Shown here: positions 7,927-15,312 of the stretch, in pieces | Layout: each line of letters opens with the position of its first letter | How positions within the stretch are numbered: position 1 is the stretch's first letter | NCBI RefSeq assembly: GCF_009933135.1 | Contig: NZ_MAEH01000009.1 | Span: 62,001 to 126,000 of the forward strand | Length of the DNA stretch: 64,000 nucleotides | Direction of reading: 5' to 3' | From: Candidatus Enterococcus leclercqii | GTDB lineage: Bacteria; Bacillota; Bacilli; Lactobacillales; Enterococcaceae | Program-made: the position numbers and the translations under genes | The notes under the pieces: model-generated | What the model saw: only the letters and a program-made list of their open reading frames with translations | Databases searched by the model: none | Told to the model about the DNA's origin: nothing

Positions 7927-8610
7927 TCAAGATAAGATTTGATAAAGTTCCTGCAAGTGGCGAATCTCATAGGTTGGTCGAATCATCGGCAATAACGGCT
8001 GTGCGTGTGGATTGAGCCACACAGTATCAATGCCCGACGTCTGTCCGCCTTTGATATCAGAGGTCAATGAATCACCGATAATCAAAGTCTGTTGCTTTTC
8101 AAAATTAGGGATTCGTTTGAAAACAAAGTCAAAATACTCCCGCATCGGTTTTTGATAGCCAGTATCTTCAGAAACAAAAATATCTTTAAAATAAGGCAAG
8201 AGTCCAGCTGCCCGCAAACGGCTATACTGTGTCTCAGAGACACCGTTGGTTACTACGTACAAATCCGCTTTTTTTGCCAAGTCAGCAACGATTTCCTTAC
8301 TATTTTCCAACAGTTGGCTGCCTTGAGCTAAATAGTAGCGGTACTGGCGATCCATTGCCTGACTGTCTACTTCTCGGTCGAGGGTGGCAAAAAAGCGCCC
8401 AAAACGTCCGCCGGTCACCTCGTCTCGGGAAAGCTGTCCTTGTTCAAATTCCTGCCACAGTTGATGATTCACTGCCTGGTAACGTTCTTTTAAGTCTTGA
8501 GACCAATCAACTCCCGTCTCTGCGAAAAGCTGCTTCAATGCCTGGTCTTCCGCTGCTTTAAAATCCAACAGGGTATCGTCCACGTCAAATAGCAGATTAC
8601 GATAATTCAT
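7927..8610 (-). CDS. YjjG-type HAD hydrolase (non-canonical pyrimidine nucleotidase)
   Basis: HAD-superfamily phosphatase of about 227 residues. Motif I DVDDTLLDF (nucleophile Asp near residue 8 and the acid Asp two further), motif II VVTNG, and motif IV GDSLTSDIKGG are all present, with a helical cap between I and II. The family (YjjG/YfnB) dephosphorylates pyrimidine nucleoside monophosphates, including damaged ones, and some phosphosugars. An AGAAGAGAG ribosome site (8619-8627) precedes ATG 8610; GTG 8619 would overlap that site, so 8610 is preferred. It lies 17 bases after the pseudouridine synthase gene, so the two are probably cotranscribed. Confidence 0.9.
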   Translation of the reverse strand: MNYRNLLFDVDDTLLDFKAAEDQALKQLFAETGVDWSQDLKERYQAVNHQLWQEFEQGQLSRDEVTGGRFGRFFATLDREVDSQAMDRQYRYYLAQGSQLLENSKEIVADLAKKADLYVVTNGVSETQYSRLRAAGLLPYFKDIFVSEDTGYQKPMREYFDFVFKRIPNFEKQQTLIIGDSLTSDIKGGQTSGIDTVWLNPHAQPLLPMIRPTYEIRHLQELYQILS

Positions 8611-8626
8611 CTTGTTCACTCTCTTC

Positions 8627-9349
8627 TTATCTAAAATAAGGCTTTAACTTTTGAAGTTCTGCTTCAGAAAGTTCGCGGTAGCTGCCTGTTTGCAACTCTT
8701 TGGGCAGCTGCAACGGCCCCATGTTCCTTCGCTGTAAATAGATGACTTTTTTACCGCAAGCTAAAAACATCTTCTTCACTTGATGAAATTTGCCCTCGGT
8801 GATAGTCAGCTGGACACGGCTGCAGCCTCTTTTCTCATCATAGCACAGCGGTTTCAGTTCCGCCGGCTTGCAGACTTCACCACCGTCAAAGACAATCCCT
8901 TTGGCAAAGGCTGCTACATCGGTTTCAGTCACTTTTGCGTTCACGACTGCTTCGTAAGTTTTACTCACCTTCCGCGAAGGATGCAGTAGTTCAAAACCCA
9001 ACTGGCCATTATTGGTCAGCAATAACAGTCCTTCGGTATCACGATCCAGCCGACCAACAGCATAAATTCCTGCCAGGCGATCCGCAGCATTCAATAAATC
9101 CACCACTGTCTGATGTTCGCCATCGCGGTTGGCAGTGACGACTCCTGCCGGTTTGTTCATCAAAAAATAGACATCATTGGTCACTAATTGACGACCGGCA
9201 ACCTCAATCTTATGAAGTCGAGAATCCACGTTGCGGTTTTCTTGAAGTTCTCGTTGACCATCAATTCGCACTTGTCCAGTTAAAAAAAGCCGCTTTAATG
9301 TCTTGCGGCTGGTTTTCAGTTCCGCTTCGATCAATTTGTCCAAACGCAT
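8627..9349 (-). CDS. 16S rRNA pseudouridine synthase, RsuA/RluB family
   Basis: RNA-modifying enzyme of 240 residues that isomerises a uridine to pseudouridine in rRNA. An N-terminal S4 RNA-binding domain (MRLDKLIEAELKTSR through about 60) precedes the catalytic domain. Catalytic Asp is in the GRLDRDTEGLLLLTNNG motif near residue 102; the closing KFHQVKKMF and YLQRRNMGPL segments are typical of RsuA (16S U516). The start at 9349 follows an AGAGGGG site. The specific target position is inferred from resemblance only, since RsuA, RluB and RluE relatives differ subtly. Confidence 0.93.
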   Translation of the reverse strand: MRLDKLIEAELKTSRKTLKRLFLTGQVRIDGQRELQENRNVDSRLHKIEVAGRQLVTNDVYFLMNKPAGVVTANRDGEHQTVVDLLNAADRLAGIYAVGRLDRDTEGLLLLTNNGQLGFELLHPSRKVSKTYEAVVNAKVTETDVAAFAKGIVFDGGEVCKPAELKPLCYDEKRGCSRVQLTITEGKFHQVKKMFLACGKKVIYLQRRNMGPLQLPKELQTGSYRELSEAELQKLKPYFR

Positions 9350-9530
9350 TTTTTGCCCCTCTTCTTATCTGGATTGCAGCCTGTGCTGACCACGCTGACA
9401 GAGCTTTTCTCTGCGAAAAAAAGCACTGATATTTTTGATTATTGAAAAGCGCCGACAGCACTTCCCTTGACTTAATTGAAAAATCGTCCTAAGGTTAATT
9501 AGTAAAGTAAATACATCTTGCTCACACAGT

Positions 9531-9640
9531 GTTATGCCTGGTGGCGAAGTTGAACTTGACTTTAAGCTGGGTAGTTGTGTCCTCAACTACCTTTTTTGTG
9601 TACTTTTTGTACGCACCACTGAGATGTGCAGAGTAACGAG
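9531..9640 (+). promoter_or_regulatory. Structured rplY leader resembling 5S rRNA loop E, with internal attenuator
   Basis: A closed RNA fold precedes rplY. GUUA UGC (9531-9537) pairs with GCA...UAAC (9628-9637), and GGUG(G)CG (9540-9546) pairs with CGCACC (9612-9617). The 3' strand carries AUGUGCAGAGUA, close to the GCGAGAGUA strand of bacterial 5S loop E, the known binding site of L25-type proteins. Within the fold, GGTAGTTG/CAACTACC (9570-9577/9584-9591) is followed by six T residues, an intrinsic-terminator shape, then a GTGTAC/GTACGC hairpin. Autoregulation by L25 binding its own leader is the natural inference. Confidence 0.62.
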
Positions 9641-9696
9641 ATTTGCTTTTAAAAATGAATGCCCCTGTGGCAAACAAATTTAGGAGGAATTTAGTT

Positions 9697-10317
9697 ATGT
9701 CAGTATCATTAACAGTTGAAAAGAGACCCGTACGTCCCCGTTTCCTACGCAATCAATTGCGTCATGAAGGAAAAGTTCCTGCCATTATCAATGGCTACCA
9801 AGTAGAAAGTACACCAATAGCCGTTTCAGCAGCTGATTTGGAAAAAATCCTGCGGGAACATGGTGCCAATACCGTAATCACTATGAATGTTGACGGTAAA
9901 AAAGTCAATACACTGATCAAACAAACCCAAGCAGATACCTTTACTCGTGCGTTGACTCACGTAGAATTCTTGTCTGTAAATATGACAGAAGAAACCGAAG
10001 TAGAAGCAGAAGTTCTGCTGGTGGGTGAATCTGTCGGTGCCAAATCCGGCGGTGTCGTTGCCCAAAACCTGTACAGCGTCGTGGTATCTGCTACACCAGA
10101 CAAACTGCCTGAACGGGTAGAAGTAGACATCACCAATTTGGAAATCGGTGACTCATTGACAGTAGCTGATCTGCCAAAAGCTGCCGACTACACCATCGTA
10201 ACAGACGGTGAAGAACAAATCGTTGCCATCATGGAACCACAAGCTGAAGAACCAGCAGATGATGAAGCCGGTGAAAGCCCACAACCAGAGGTAATCGGTG
10301 AAAAAGAAGCCGAATAA
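9697..10317 (+). CDS. rplY: 50S ribosomal protein L25 / general stress protein Ctc
   Basis: Ribosomal protein of 206 residues in the long Ctc/TL5 form: an N-terminal 5S-rRNA-binding L25 domain (about residues 4-92) and a C-terminal beta domain (about 97-185), then an acidic tail rich in Glu, Asp and Pro. It binds loop E of 5S rRNA in the central protuberance. The start at 9697 is fixed by TTTAGGAGG located nine bases upstream; the upstream in-frame ATG at 9643 has no ribosome site. A strong terminator follows (10351-10385). The preceding leader looks like a mimic of the 5S target and may control its expression. Confidence 0.96.
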   Translation: MSVSLTVEKRPVRPRFLRNQLRHEGKVPAIINGYQVESTPIAVSAADLEKILREHGANTVITMNVDGKKVNTLIKQTQADTFTRALTHVEFLSVNMTEETEVEAEVLLVGESVGAKSGGVVAQNLYSVVVSATPDKLPERVEVDITNLEIGDSLTVADLPKAADYTIVTDGEEQIVAIMEPQAEEPADDEAGESPQPEVIGEKEAE

Positions 10318-10350
10318 CTTTTCTGCAACCAATTAAATCAATAAACTGGT

Positions 10351-10385
10351 CCTGCGTCGAATCCCTTTCGACGCAGGCTTTTTTT
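10351..10385 (+). terminator. Terminator of rplY
   Basis: Perfect ten-base stem (CCTGCGTCGA / TCGACGCAGG, 10351-10360 and 10368-10377) followed by a run of T residues. Confidence 0.92.
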
Positions 10386-10547
10386 ACGAAGATACTTTTT
10401 TGAGAAAAATCTCAAGCTGGTCGCCTATTTTGGCTTGTCGCCAATTCAATCATCCTTCCAAGAAAAGCCCATTTTTCCTATCAAAGGTCCCTTAAAAAAA
10501 CGTCGTCGCTGAGAGGAAAGCCTTCAATCATAACGATATTTATCTCT

Positions 10548-10575
10548 TTGTAGATACATACTGACAGGTTACACT
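10548..10575 (+). promoter_or_regulatory. Probable promoter of the 63-residue membrane protein gene
   Basis: TTGTAG (10548-10553) and TACACT (10570-10575) with a 16-base spacer, 55 bases before the start codon at 10631. The 10386-10547 stretch upstream holds no other feature I can support. Confidence 0.5.
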
Positions 10576-10630
10576 TAAATAAAGAAAAGTTTCTGGCAGG
10601 TGTCGTTTCTTAGGTTAAAGAGGAGCTTTT

Positions 10631-10822
10631 ATGAAAAAGTTTTGGAATTTTTGGATCAGCATTAGTTTAATTTTAATAGTCGCTTTTTTATTGTTGCTGG
10701 GTTATCGTCTAATCGTAGAGCGGCGTTTTGATGGAGTGGCTGCCCTTCAGTTATCAGGAACAGTCGTTGGCCTGCTTTTTTATCTGTATTGTCGTAAGCA
10801 TTTATCAGAAGACGGAAAGTAA
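10631..10822 (+). CDS. Small hypothetical membrane protein, 63 residues
   Basis: Short gene preceded by an AAAGAGGAG ribosome site eight bases from ATG, by a promoter-like pair and followed by a terminator hairpin at 10893-10936, so it is likely real. The product has two predicted membrane helices (about residues 8-26 and 38-54) joined by a short loop RLIVERRFDG, with a positively charged end. No enzymatic motif is present. It is not a recognised toxin, holin or bacteriocin from sequence. Function unknown. Confidence 0.65.
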   Translation: MKKFWNFWISISLILIVAFLLLLGYRLIVERRFDGVAALQLSGTVVGLLFYLYCRKHLSEDGK

Positions 10823-10892
10823 CCTAGCTAAAGTTTTGGTCTGCGATGATTTTGTACATTTTTAAACAACAAGACAATTTCTTTCCCATTTT

Positions 10893-10936
10893 AGCAGGTT
10901 TCAAGTATCATATTGGTAGAAACCCTGCTTTCTTTT
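10893..10936 (+). terminator. Terminator after the small membrane protein gene
   Basis: Arms AGCAGGTTTC and GAAACCCTGCT pair around a 22-base loop, followed by TTCTTTT. A one-base bulge is present. Confidence 0.6.
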
Positions 10937-11021
10937 AATAAGTGTGAATTTAAAGATGTTGCAAGAGCGAGAAAGGGCCTGCGCCACGTTCAGCTCTTCA
11001 TCATATCCGGGAGGTTTTTTT

Positions 11022-11339
11022 ATGTACGAAGTATTTGACAGTCACCGTAGCCGTTATGCCTCCGTGGGCATCGTCTCCAGTATGCCGGGTGAACTCATCG
11101 ACAGCATCTGGGTGATTATTGATCTGGATCTAAAAGGTGTGATCCCATTGAATAATTTGATTACCTTTGATTTGATTGACAATAACGGTCAGGTCACGAT
11201 GCACTTTTCTCAAGAAGACAGTGAAGTAGAAATGGCTATAGATTTGCCATTCCCTTATTCTGCCGATCTTCCCAAAGAAGTCTATGCCTATGATGATGGT
11301 AGCCGGCAAACAATCTTACTACCAAGTGAAACCAATTAA
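11022..11339 (+). CDS. DUF960 family protein
   Basis: Cytoplasmic protein of 105 residues resembling the DUF960 family of Firmicutes: the RYASVGIVSSMPGELIDSIW opening followed by an IDL-rich block and a LITFDLIDNNGQVTM strand region. The family has no assigned function. The start at 11022 follows a CGGGAGG ribosome site; an upstream in-frame ATG at 10944 lies in the preceding terminator region and lacks such a site. It appears monocistronic, with a strong hairpin terminator at 11429-11477. Confidence 0.75.
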   Translation: MYEVFDSHRSRYASVGIVSSMPGELIDSIWVIIDLDLKGVIPLNNLITFDLIDNNGQVTMHFSQEDSEVEMAIDLPFPYSADLPKEVYAYDDGSRQTILLPSETN

Positions 11340-11428
11340 TCTGTTGAAGCGGACTATCCAAAAGGAAATGTGGCAATAGTTGAGCCACCGTCCTACGAAC
11401 CGAACACTACCAAACGTGAGCCGCAAGC

Positions 11429-11477
11429 AAAAGCCGATTATCTTCCATTAGAATCATTGGAAGATAATCGGCTTTTC
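11429..11477 (+). terminator. Terminator of the DUF960 gene
   Basis: Near-perfect hairpin with arms AAGCCGATTATCTTCC and its complement around a 14-base loop, followed by TTTTC. Confidence 0.85.
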
Positions 11478-11494
11478 ATTGCTAAAAATTTCAA

Positions 11495-11533
11495 AGGCTG
11501 ACTTCCCTTGATTTCATCAAGGGAAGTCAGCCT
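11495..11533. terminator. Perfect 18-base-pair hairpin between convergent genes
   Basis: Inverted repeat AGGCTGACTTCCCTTGAT with its exact complement around a three-base loop. It lies between the DUF960 gene and the convergent oxaloacetate decarboxylase gene that ends at 11696. On the plus strand a T run follows after AATTCAC; on the minus strand TTTGAAATTTTT follows. It probably terminates the minus-strand operon. The remaining 11534-11695 shows no other supported feature. Confidence 0.65.
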
Positions 11534-11695
11534 AATTCACTTTTTTCTCTTGACACGTATGGTAATGTTCTCTCTACGGACTAAGACATCAAGATCGTCA
11601 CATTTTTTTCCTCATCCGTATACTTTTTATTAATTGTGGTTAAACAGCCGCTGTTTAGCACTTGGAAATTACTTATGTCACATTCCCTTTGGCTT

Positions 11696-13087
11696 TCAGA
11701 CTTCTAAATGGACGGCCACCTGTTGCACCGGCACATCGTAAAATGGATCTTCCCGACGACCAAGAAAGTCTTTGGCTTGTTGTGGGAATACCGCATAGCT
11801 CAAAACATCTTCAGTGGAGCGGGCGTATTTTTTTATCGCCGCTTCAAAGCCTGGCATTTCAGGCGGCAGGAGATCAGCAGGACGCAGGGCTTGGACGGGC
11901 TCATCCCCGATAATTTTTTTGACCATCTCCGGCGCAATGGCTACCGGTGGTTTGCCGTACAGGCCTTTCACGTAGTCTTTGATTTCTTTTGGTATCAGTT
12001 TATAGCGCTCACCAGACAACACATTCATCAGTGCCTGAGTCCCTACCATTTGCGACAAGGGGGTGACCAGCGGCGGATAACCTAGATCCGCCCGAACTTT
12101 CGGCACTTCTTTTAAAACTTGTTCATATTTGTCAGCATTGCCTTGTTCTGTCAGCTGGCTCAAGAGATTGGACAACATACCGCCAGGCACTTGATACACC
12201 AAAGACTTTGGCTCCGTGTCTTTGACTTTAGGATTCAACAGTCCTTCTTTTCGAAAACGATCCCGTACTGGGTCGAAATGATCTGCAATCGTCTCCAGCT
12301 TGTCTTGCTTTAATCCAGTAACAAACCCCATTCCCTCCAATGCGATAGCCACCGACTCTGTTGCCGGCTGACTGGTTCCACCGGAAAAAGAAGAGATACA
12401 GGTATCAATGATGTCCGCACCGGCTTCGGCACATTTCAGATAGGTCATTTCGCTGATTCCGGCAGTGGCATGGGTATGCACCTGTAGTGGCAGATCCACT
12501 GCCTCTTTGATGCGGCTCACTAACTCAAATCCCGTTCCTGGGGTCAGCACGCCAGCCATGTCTTTGATACAGATAGAATCTGCACCTAACGCAGCCATCT
12601 CCTTGGTCAATTTAACAAAATAATCCACTGTGTGAAAATCACTGGTGGTGTAACAAATTGCGGTCTGGCAATGGCCTCCCGCTTCCTTACAGGCTTCAAC
12701 GGAAGTCCGCAAATTACGCGTGTCGTTCAATGCATCAAAGACTCGAACCACATCAATGCCGTTTGCGATTGATTTAGTCACAAATTCCCGTACCACATCA
12801 TCAGCATAATTTTTGTAACCCAATAAATTCTGGCCTCGCAGCAGCATTTGCAGCTTGGCATTTTTGATTTCAGAACGAATCTTGCGTAGACGTTCCCACG
12901 GGTCCTCATTCAAAAAGCGCAGGCAGGAATCAAAGGTGGCGCCCCCCCACATTTCCAGCGCATAAAAGCCTGCTTCATCCATCGTCTTCAAAATCGGCAG
13001 CATGTCACTGGTGGGCATCCGAGTAGCGATCTGACTCTGCTGGCCGTCTCGTAAGACTGTCTCCATAAATCGTATCGTTTTTGTCAT
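11696..13087 (-). CDS. oadA: Oxaloacetate decarboxylase alpha subunit (carboxyltransferase)
   Basis: Carboxyltransferase of 463 residues that moves the carboxyl group of oxaloacetate onto carrier-bound biotin, releasing pyruvate. The family signature ETVLRDGQQS at residues 9-18 starts the TIM barrel; the metal ligands sit in HTHATAG near residue 196, and the conserved carboxylated Lys lies in CIKDMAG near 170. The protein ends after the PYC/OadA conserved domain and has no fused biotin domain, because that is encoded separately by the next upstream gene. Pyruvate carboxylase B-type subunits are related; small-subunit context favours oxaloacetate decarboxylase. No membrane beta subunit (OadB) is present nearby. 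Confidence 0.9.
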   Translation of the reverse strand: MTKTIRFMETVLRDGQQSQIATRMPTSDMLPILKTMDEAGFYALEMWGGATFDSCLRFLNEDPWERLRKIRSEIKNAKLQMLLRGQNLLGYKNYADDVVREFVTKSIANGIDVVRVFDALNDTRNLRTSVEACKEAGGHCQTAICYTTSDFHTVDYFVKLTKEMAALGADSICIKDMAGVLTPGTGFELVSRIKEAVDLPLQVHTHATAGISEMTYLKCAEAGADIIDTCISSFSGGTSQPATESVAIALEGMGFVTGLKQDKLETIADHFDPVRDRFRKEGLLNPKVKDTEPKSLVYQVPGGMLSNLLSQLTEQGNADKYEQVLKEVPKVRADLGYPPLVTPLSQMVGTQALMNVLSGERYKLIPKEIKDYVKGLYGKPPVAIAPEMVKKIIGDEPVQALRPADLLPPEMPGFEAAIKKYARSTEDVLSYAVFPQQAKDFLGRREDPFYDVPVQQVAVHLEV

Positions 13088-13103
13088 CGCGAGTGCCCCT
13101 TTT

Positions 13104-13505
13104 CTATGAAATAGTCAGCAGTGGCTGTCCGGGATTGACTATATCTCCCTGGCTGACATGAATGCCAGTCACGGTGCCATCATGTGGGGCAACGATTTCG
13201 TTTTCCATCTTCATTGCTTCCAAAACCATCACCGGCTGATTTTCTTTGACACTGTCCCCTACATTTACCAAAATCTTCAACAGCGTTCCTGGCATCGGTG
13301 CTCCCATGGCATCATCCGTCCCACCAGCAGCTGGCGCGGGCGTCGGCGCGGGTGTTGCTTCAGCAGCAGGGGCCGGGGCCGGTTGTGCCGGCGCTACAGG
13401 TGCTGTTGCGGGTGCCGGTGCTGTAGGTTGTGGTACGCCACCGATTTCTTCCATCTCAACCAGGTATTCTTTTCCATCAATCGTGATTTTAAATTTTCGT
13501 AACAT
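13104..13505 (-). CDS. Biotin carboxyl carrier protein of the decarboxylase
   Basis: Biotin carrier of about 133 residues. It has a short N-terminal beta segment (MLRKFKITIDGKEY), a long Ala/Pro-rich flexible linker (about residues 25-62), and a C-terminal biotinyl domain with the biotinylation motif EAMKMEN, whose central Lys carries biotin. It shuttles carboxyl groups from OadA. The start at 13505 follows GGGGGAGA, which supports it over 13520. It sits 16 bases upstream of oadA and just after the small OadG-tail gene, forming a three-gene operon. In E. faecalis a comparable separate carrier is called OadD; the name is not assigned here because the operon differs. Confidence 0.92.
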   Translation of the reverse strand: MLRKFKITIDGKEYLVEMEEIGGVPQPTAPAPATAPVAPAQPAPAPAAEATPAPTPAPAAGGTDDAMGAPMPGTLLKILVNVGDSVKENQPVMVLEAMKMENEIVAPHDGTVTGIHVSQGDIVNPGQPLLTIS

Positions 13506-13520
13506 ATGTGTCTCCCCCAT

Positions 13521-13859
13521 CTACGGTCGTTTATAAATTTTTTTCACAGCTAATCTTGTTTCCGGTTGGTCTCCGGCAGCAATTCCCGCAGCAATCAGAC
13601 TGACCAGTTGCGCCTCCGGATTCTTTGCTTGAATCTTTTTCACTCGAAATTCACTAGTCGATTGATCGCCGGCAGCAATCGCTGTAGCAATCACTGTCAC
13701 CAGCTCTTTTTCCACGTCAGGGGCATCCACATAAAATGGAACTTCCACCCAACCAGACAATTCCTCTTCAATCACTGGTTGCTTGAGAACTGAAGGCTGT
13801 TCTTCTGAAATTTCCGGCATCGTGTTCTTTTTACCGAACAGCCGTTGGAACAATCCCAT
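13521..13859 (-). CDS. Soluble protein with duplicated OadG-like C-terminal domain
   Basis: Small protein of 112 residues, first in the decarboxylase operon. Residues about 52-78 (VTVIATAIAAGDQSTSEFRVKKI) and 84-110 (LVSLIAAGIAAGDQPETRLAVKKI) are two copies of one motif. Each copy looks like the C-terminal tail of gamma/delta subunits of sodium-pumping decarboxylases, which bind the alpha subunit. The usual N-terminal membrane helix is absent; instead there is MGLFQRLFGKKN and an acidic linker. It may act as a soluble scaffold that holds OadA and the biotin carrier together. This role is inferred; E. faecalis OadH is a functional analogue to compare. The gene stop lies 15 bases before the carrier start. 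Confidence 0.72.
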   Translation of the reverse strand: MGLFQRLFGKKNTMPEISEEQPSVLKQPVIEEELSGWVEVPFYVDAPDVEKELVTVIATAIAAGDQSTSEFRVKKIQAKNPEAQLVSLIAAGIAAGDQPETRLAVKKIYKRP

Positions 13860-13974
13860 GGCACTTCCTCCTTTGGTAACGGTTACACTTAGACTGTCAC
13901 TTGTTATACTTATTATTCTACCTTACCTGCCAAAAAAAGTCTTGAACAACCAGTAGTTATTTTCTGTTACTGCA

Positions 13975-14018
13975 AATAAAAAGAGCTGTGCAAGATGCCC
14001 ATGATTTCACACAGCTCT
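13975..14018 (-). terminator. Terminator of the Mga-like regulator gene
   Basis: Nine-base stem AGAGCTGTG/CACAGCTCT (13982-13990 and 14010-14018), followed on the minus strand by TTTTTATTT. Confidence 0.8.
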
Positions 14019-14036
14019 GTGGCTTTTTGCTTATTC

Positions 14037-15062
14037 TTAAATCACAATCGTCAGCGGAGACTCCGCTTCTTCCAATCGGTACCGTCGTAAGATCATCTCA
14101 TAACATAGCGGCAGCTCCGGATGCTTAGCCAACAATTGTGGATAACCCGGGAGTTTGTCACGAAACAATCGCTCCAATCGTTTTGCCGCTGTATCCAAGA
14201 CCTGCTCGCGGGTAAAGGAAACGGTTAGATCACCATGAAAAAGATGTGCCATCAAATGCAAACGATAGAGATCCCTGCTGATCCCCGCTTGCTTTTTAGC
14301 CAGCTTATCATCAAATTTGAAATACTGACTGAGTACTTCACAAAATGGTTTCTTTAGCCAGATAGGCTCCAACCCTAATAGCTGTTGCCATAAAAAGCGA
14401 TACCCTCGCTCATTCAGACAATAATCCGCCAAGCCTAACGTTTTATTGACGTATTGTCGATTGAACCAGGCCTTCTTCACTCGAAATCGCCGTGCGAGTC
14501 GCTCTTCTGATAATGAAACAATTCGCCCCCAAACTTCGCTTACCTCGCTGCGATAAAGGGGTTCTTCTAACAAAATATGTACATGCAGGTAAAAAAAGCG
14601 AATCTGAGCCTCGGCACCTTGCAACATGGGGCGTTTTTCTAAAACGATGCGCAGATTATAACACGCTAACAACGCCTCCAGCCCTCGTAACCGCCGTCGG
14701 ACAGTCTGGCAGCTATGGTAGGTCTTTTTCGCCAGTTCTGGAGCGCTGCAGCTGGGATGACGCCACATTTCCAGCAACAATTCCAGTCCGATACTCTTTT
14801 CTAATAGGCAGGTGAACAGCCGCCGTTCACTAAACTCCCTTCGAGTCAGTAAATATAAGCGTCGGCCGTCTTTGACGATATCCATGCCCAACTTCAAATG
14901 ATAGCCCTTGATTTGAAAATTGCGCACACCTTGTAAAAGTGTCGGCGCCGTCACGCCTAAATGTAGGCAAAGGTCATCTATGTTGCTGTAGTTCTGCCGT
15001 TTCAACTGTTGATACAATGCAAAAAACAATCTCTCTTCCTTTTCCAAAAGCAGTTCATACAT
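14037..15062 (-). CDS. Mga-like helix-turn-helix transcriptional regulator
   Basis: Protein of about 341 residues resembling Mga/AtxA-type regulators. An N-terminal helix-turn-helix (NIDDLCLHLGVTAPTLLQGVRNF, about 28-50) and a second one (SAPELAKKTYHSCQTVRRRLRGLEALL) precede a long helical region rich in aromatic and basic residues. No clear PRD histidine motif or EIIB domain is recognisable, so its signal is unknown. The start at 15062 is chosen since GAGGTG lies six bases before it; a GTG at 15071 overlaps that site. It is divergent from nothing and may control the neighbouring decarboxylase operon, but no operator was found. Confidence 0.75.
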   Translation of the reverse strand: MYELLLEKEERLFFALYQQLKRQNYSNIDDLCLHLGVTAPTLLQGVRNFQIKGYHLKLGMDIVKDGRRLYLLTRREFSERRLFTCLLEKSIGLELLLEMWRHPSCSAPELAKKTYHSCQTVRRRLRGLEALLACYNLRIVLEKRPMLQGAEAQIRFFYLHVHILLEEPLYRSEVSEVWGRIVSLSEERLARRFRVKKAWFNRQYVNKTLGLADYCLNERGYRFLWQQLLGLEPIWLKKPFCEVLSQYFKFDDKLAKKQAGISRDLYRLHLMAHLFHGDLTVSFTREQVLDTAAKRLERLFRDKLPGYPQLLAKHPELPLCYEMILRRYRLEEAESPLTIVI

Positions 15063-15192
15063 TTTCTTCACCTCACTGAAAATGTACTCTATTTCGCAGC
15101 AATCGTTTTCCCCAAAACCTTTTTACCCTAAAAGCAAAGGGGGATAATACCGATTCGTAGCACGAGAAAAGCGCCTATCTTGGCCGAACAAT

Positions 15193-15312
15193 AAAAAGCC
15201 AAGTCGCTTCCACTGTTTTTAATGGAAGTGACTTGGCTTTTTGAGGCTCATATTGGGTAGTGTAAGCTTTGGAGGCCGGTGACTGGAGGATTGTCCCAGT
15301 CTCGTTTCTCAT
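15193..15312 (-). repeat. 3'-UTR repeat, copy B (after pnp)
   Basis: Second copy of the 110-120-bp repeat. It begins directly after the pnp stop codon and ends with a near-perfect hairpin (15193-15242, arms AAAAGCCAAGTC and complement around AAAAACAG) followed by TTTTTA on the minus strand. The segment between stop and hairpin shares CCAAAGC..ACACTACC and GAG blocks with copies A and C. It serves as the pnp terminator. Confidence 0.8.

Noticed and set aside
13158-13536. Plus-strand frames rich in Ala/Gly and Cys/Arg
   Set aside because: They mirror the Ala/Pro linker of the biotin carrier gene; composition is explained by that repeat.
13521-13859. Interpretation as a toxin-antitoxin or phage protein
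   Set aside because: The internal duplication resembles OadG tails and the gene is tightly linked to the biotin carrier and oadA, which explains it better.
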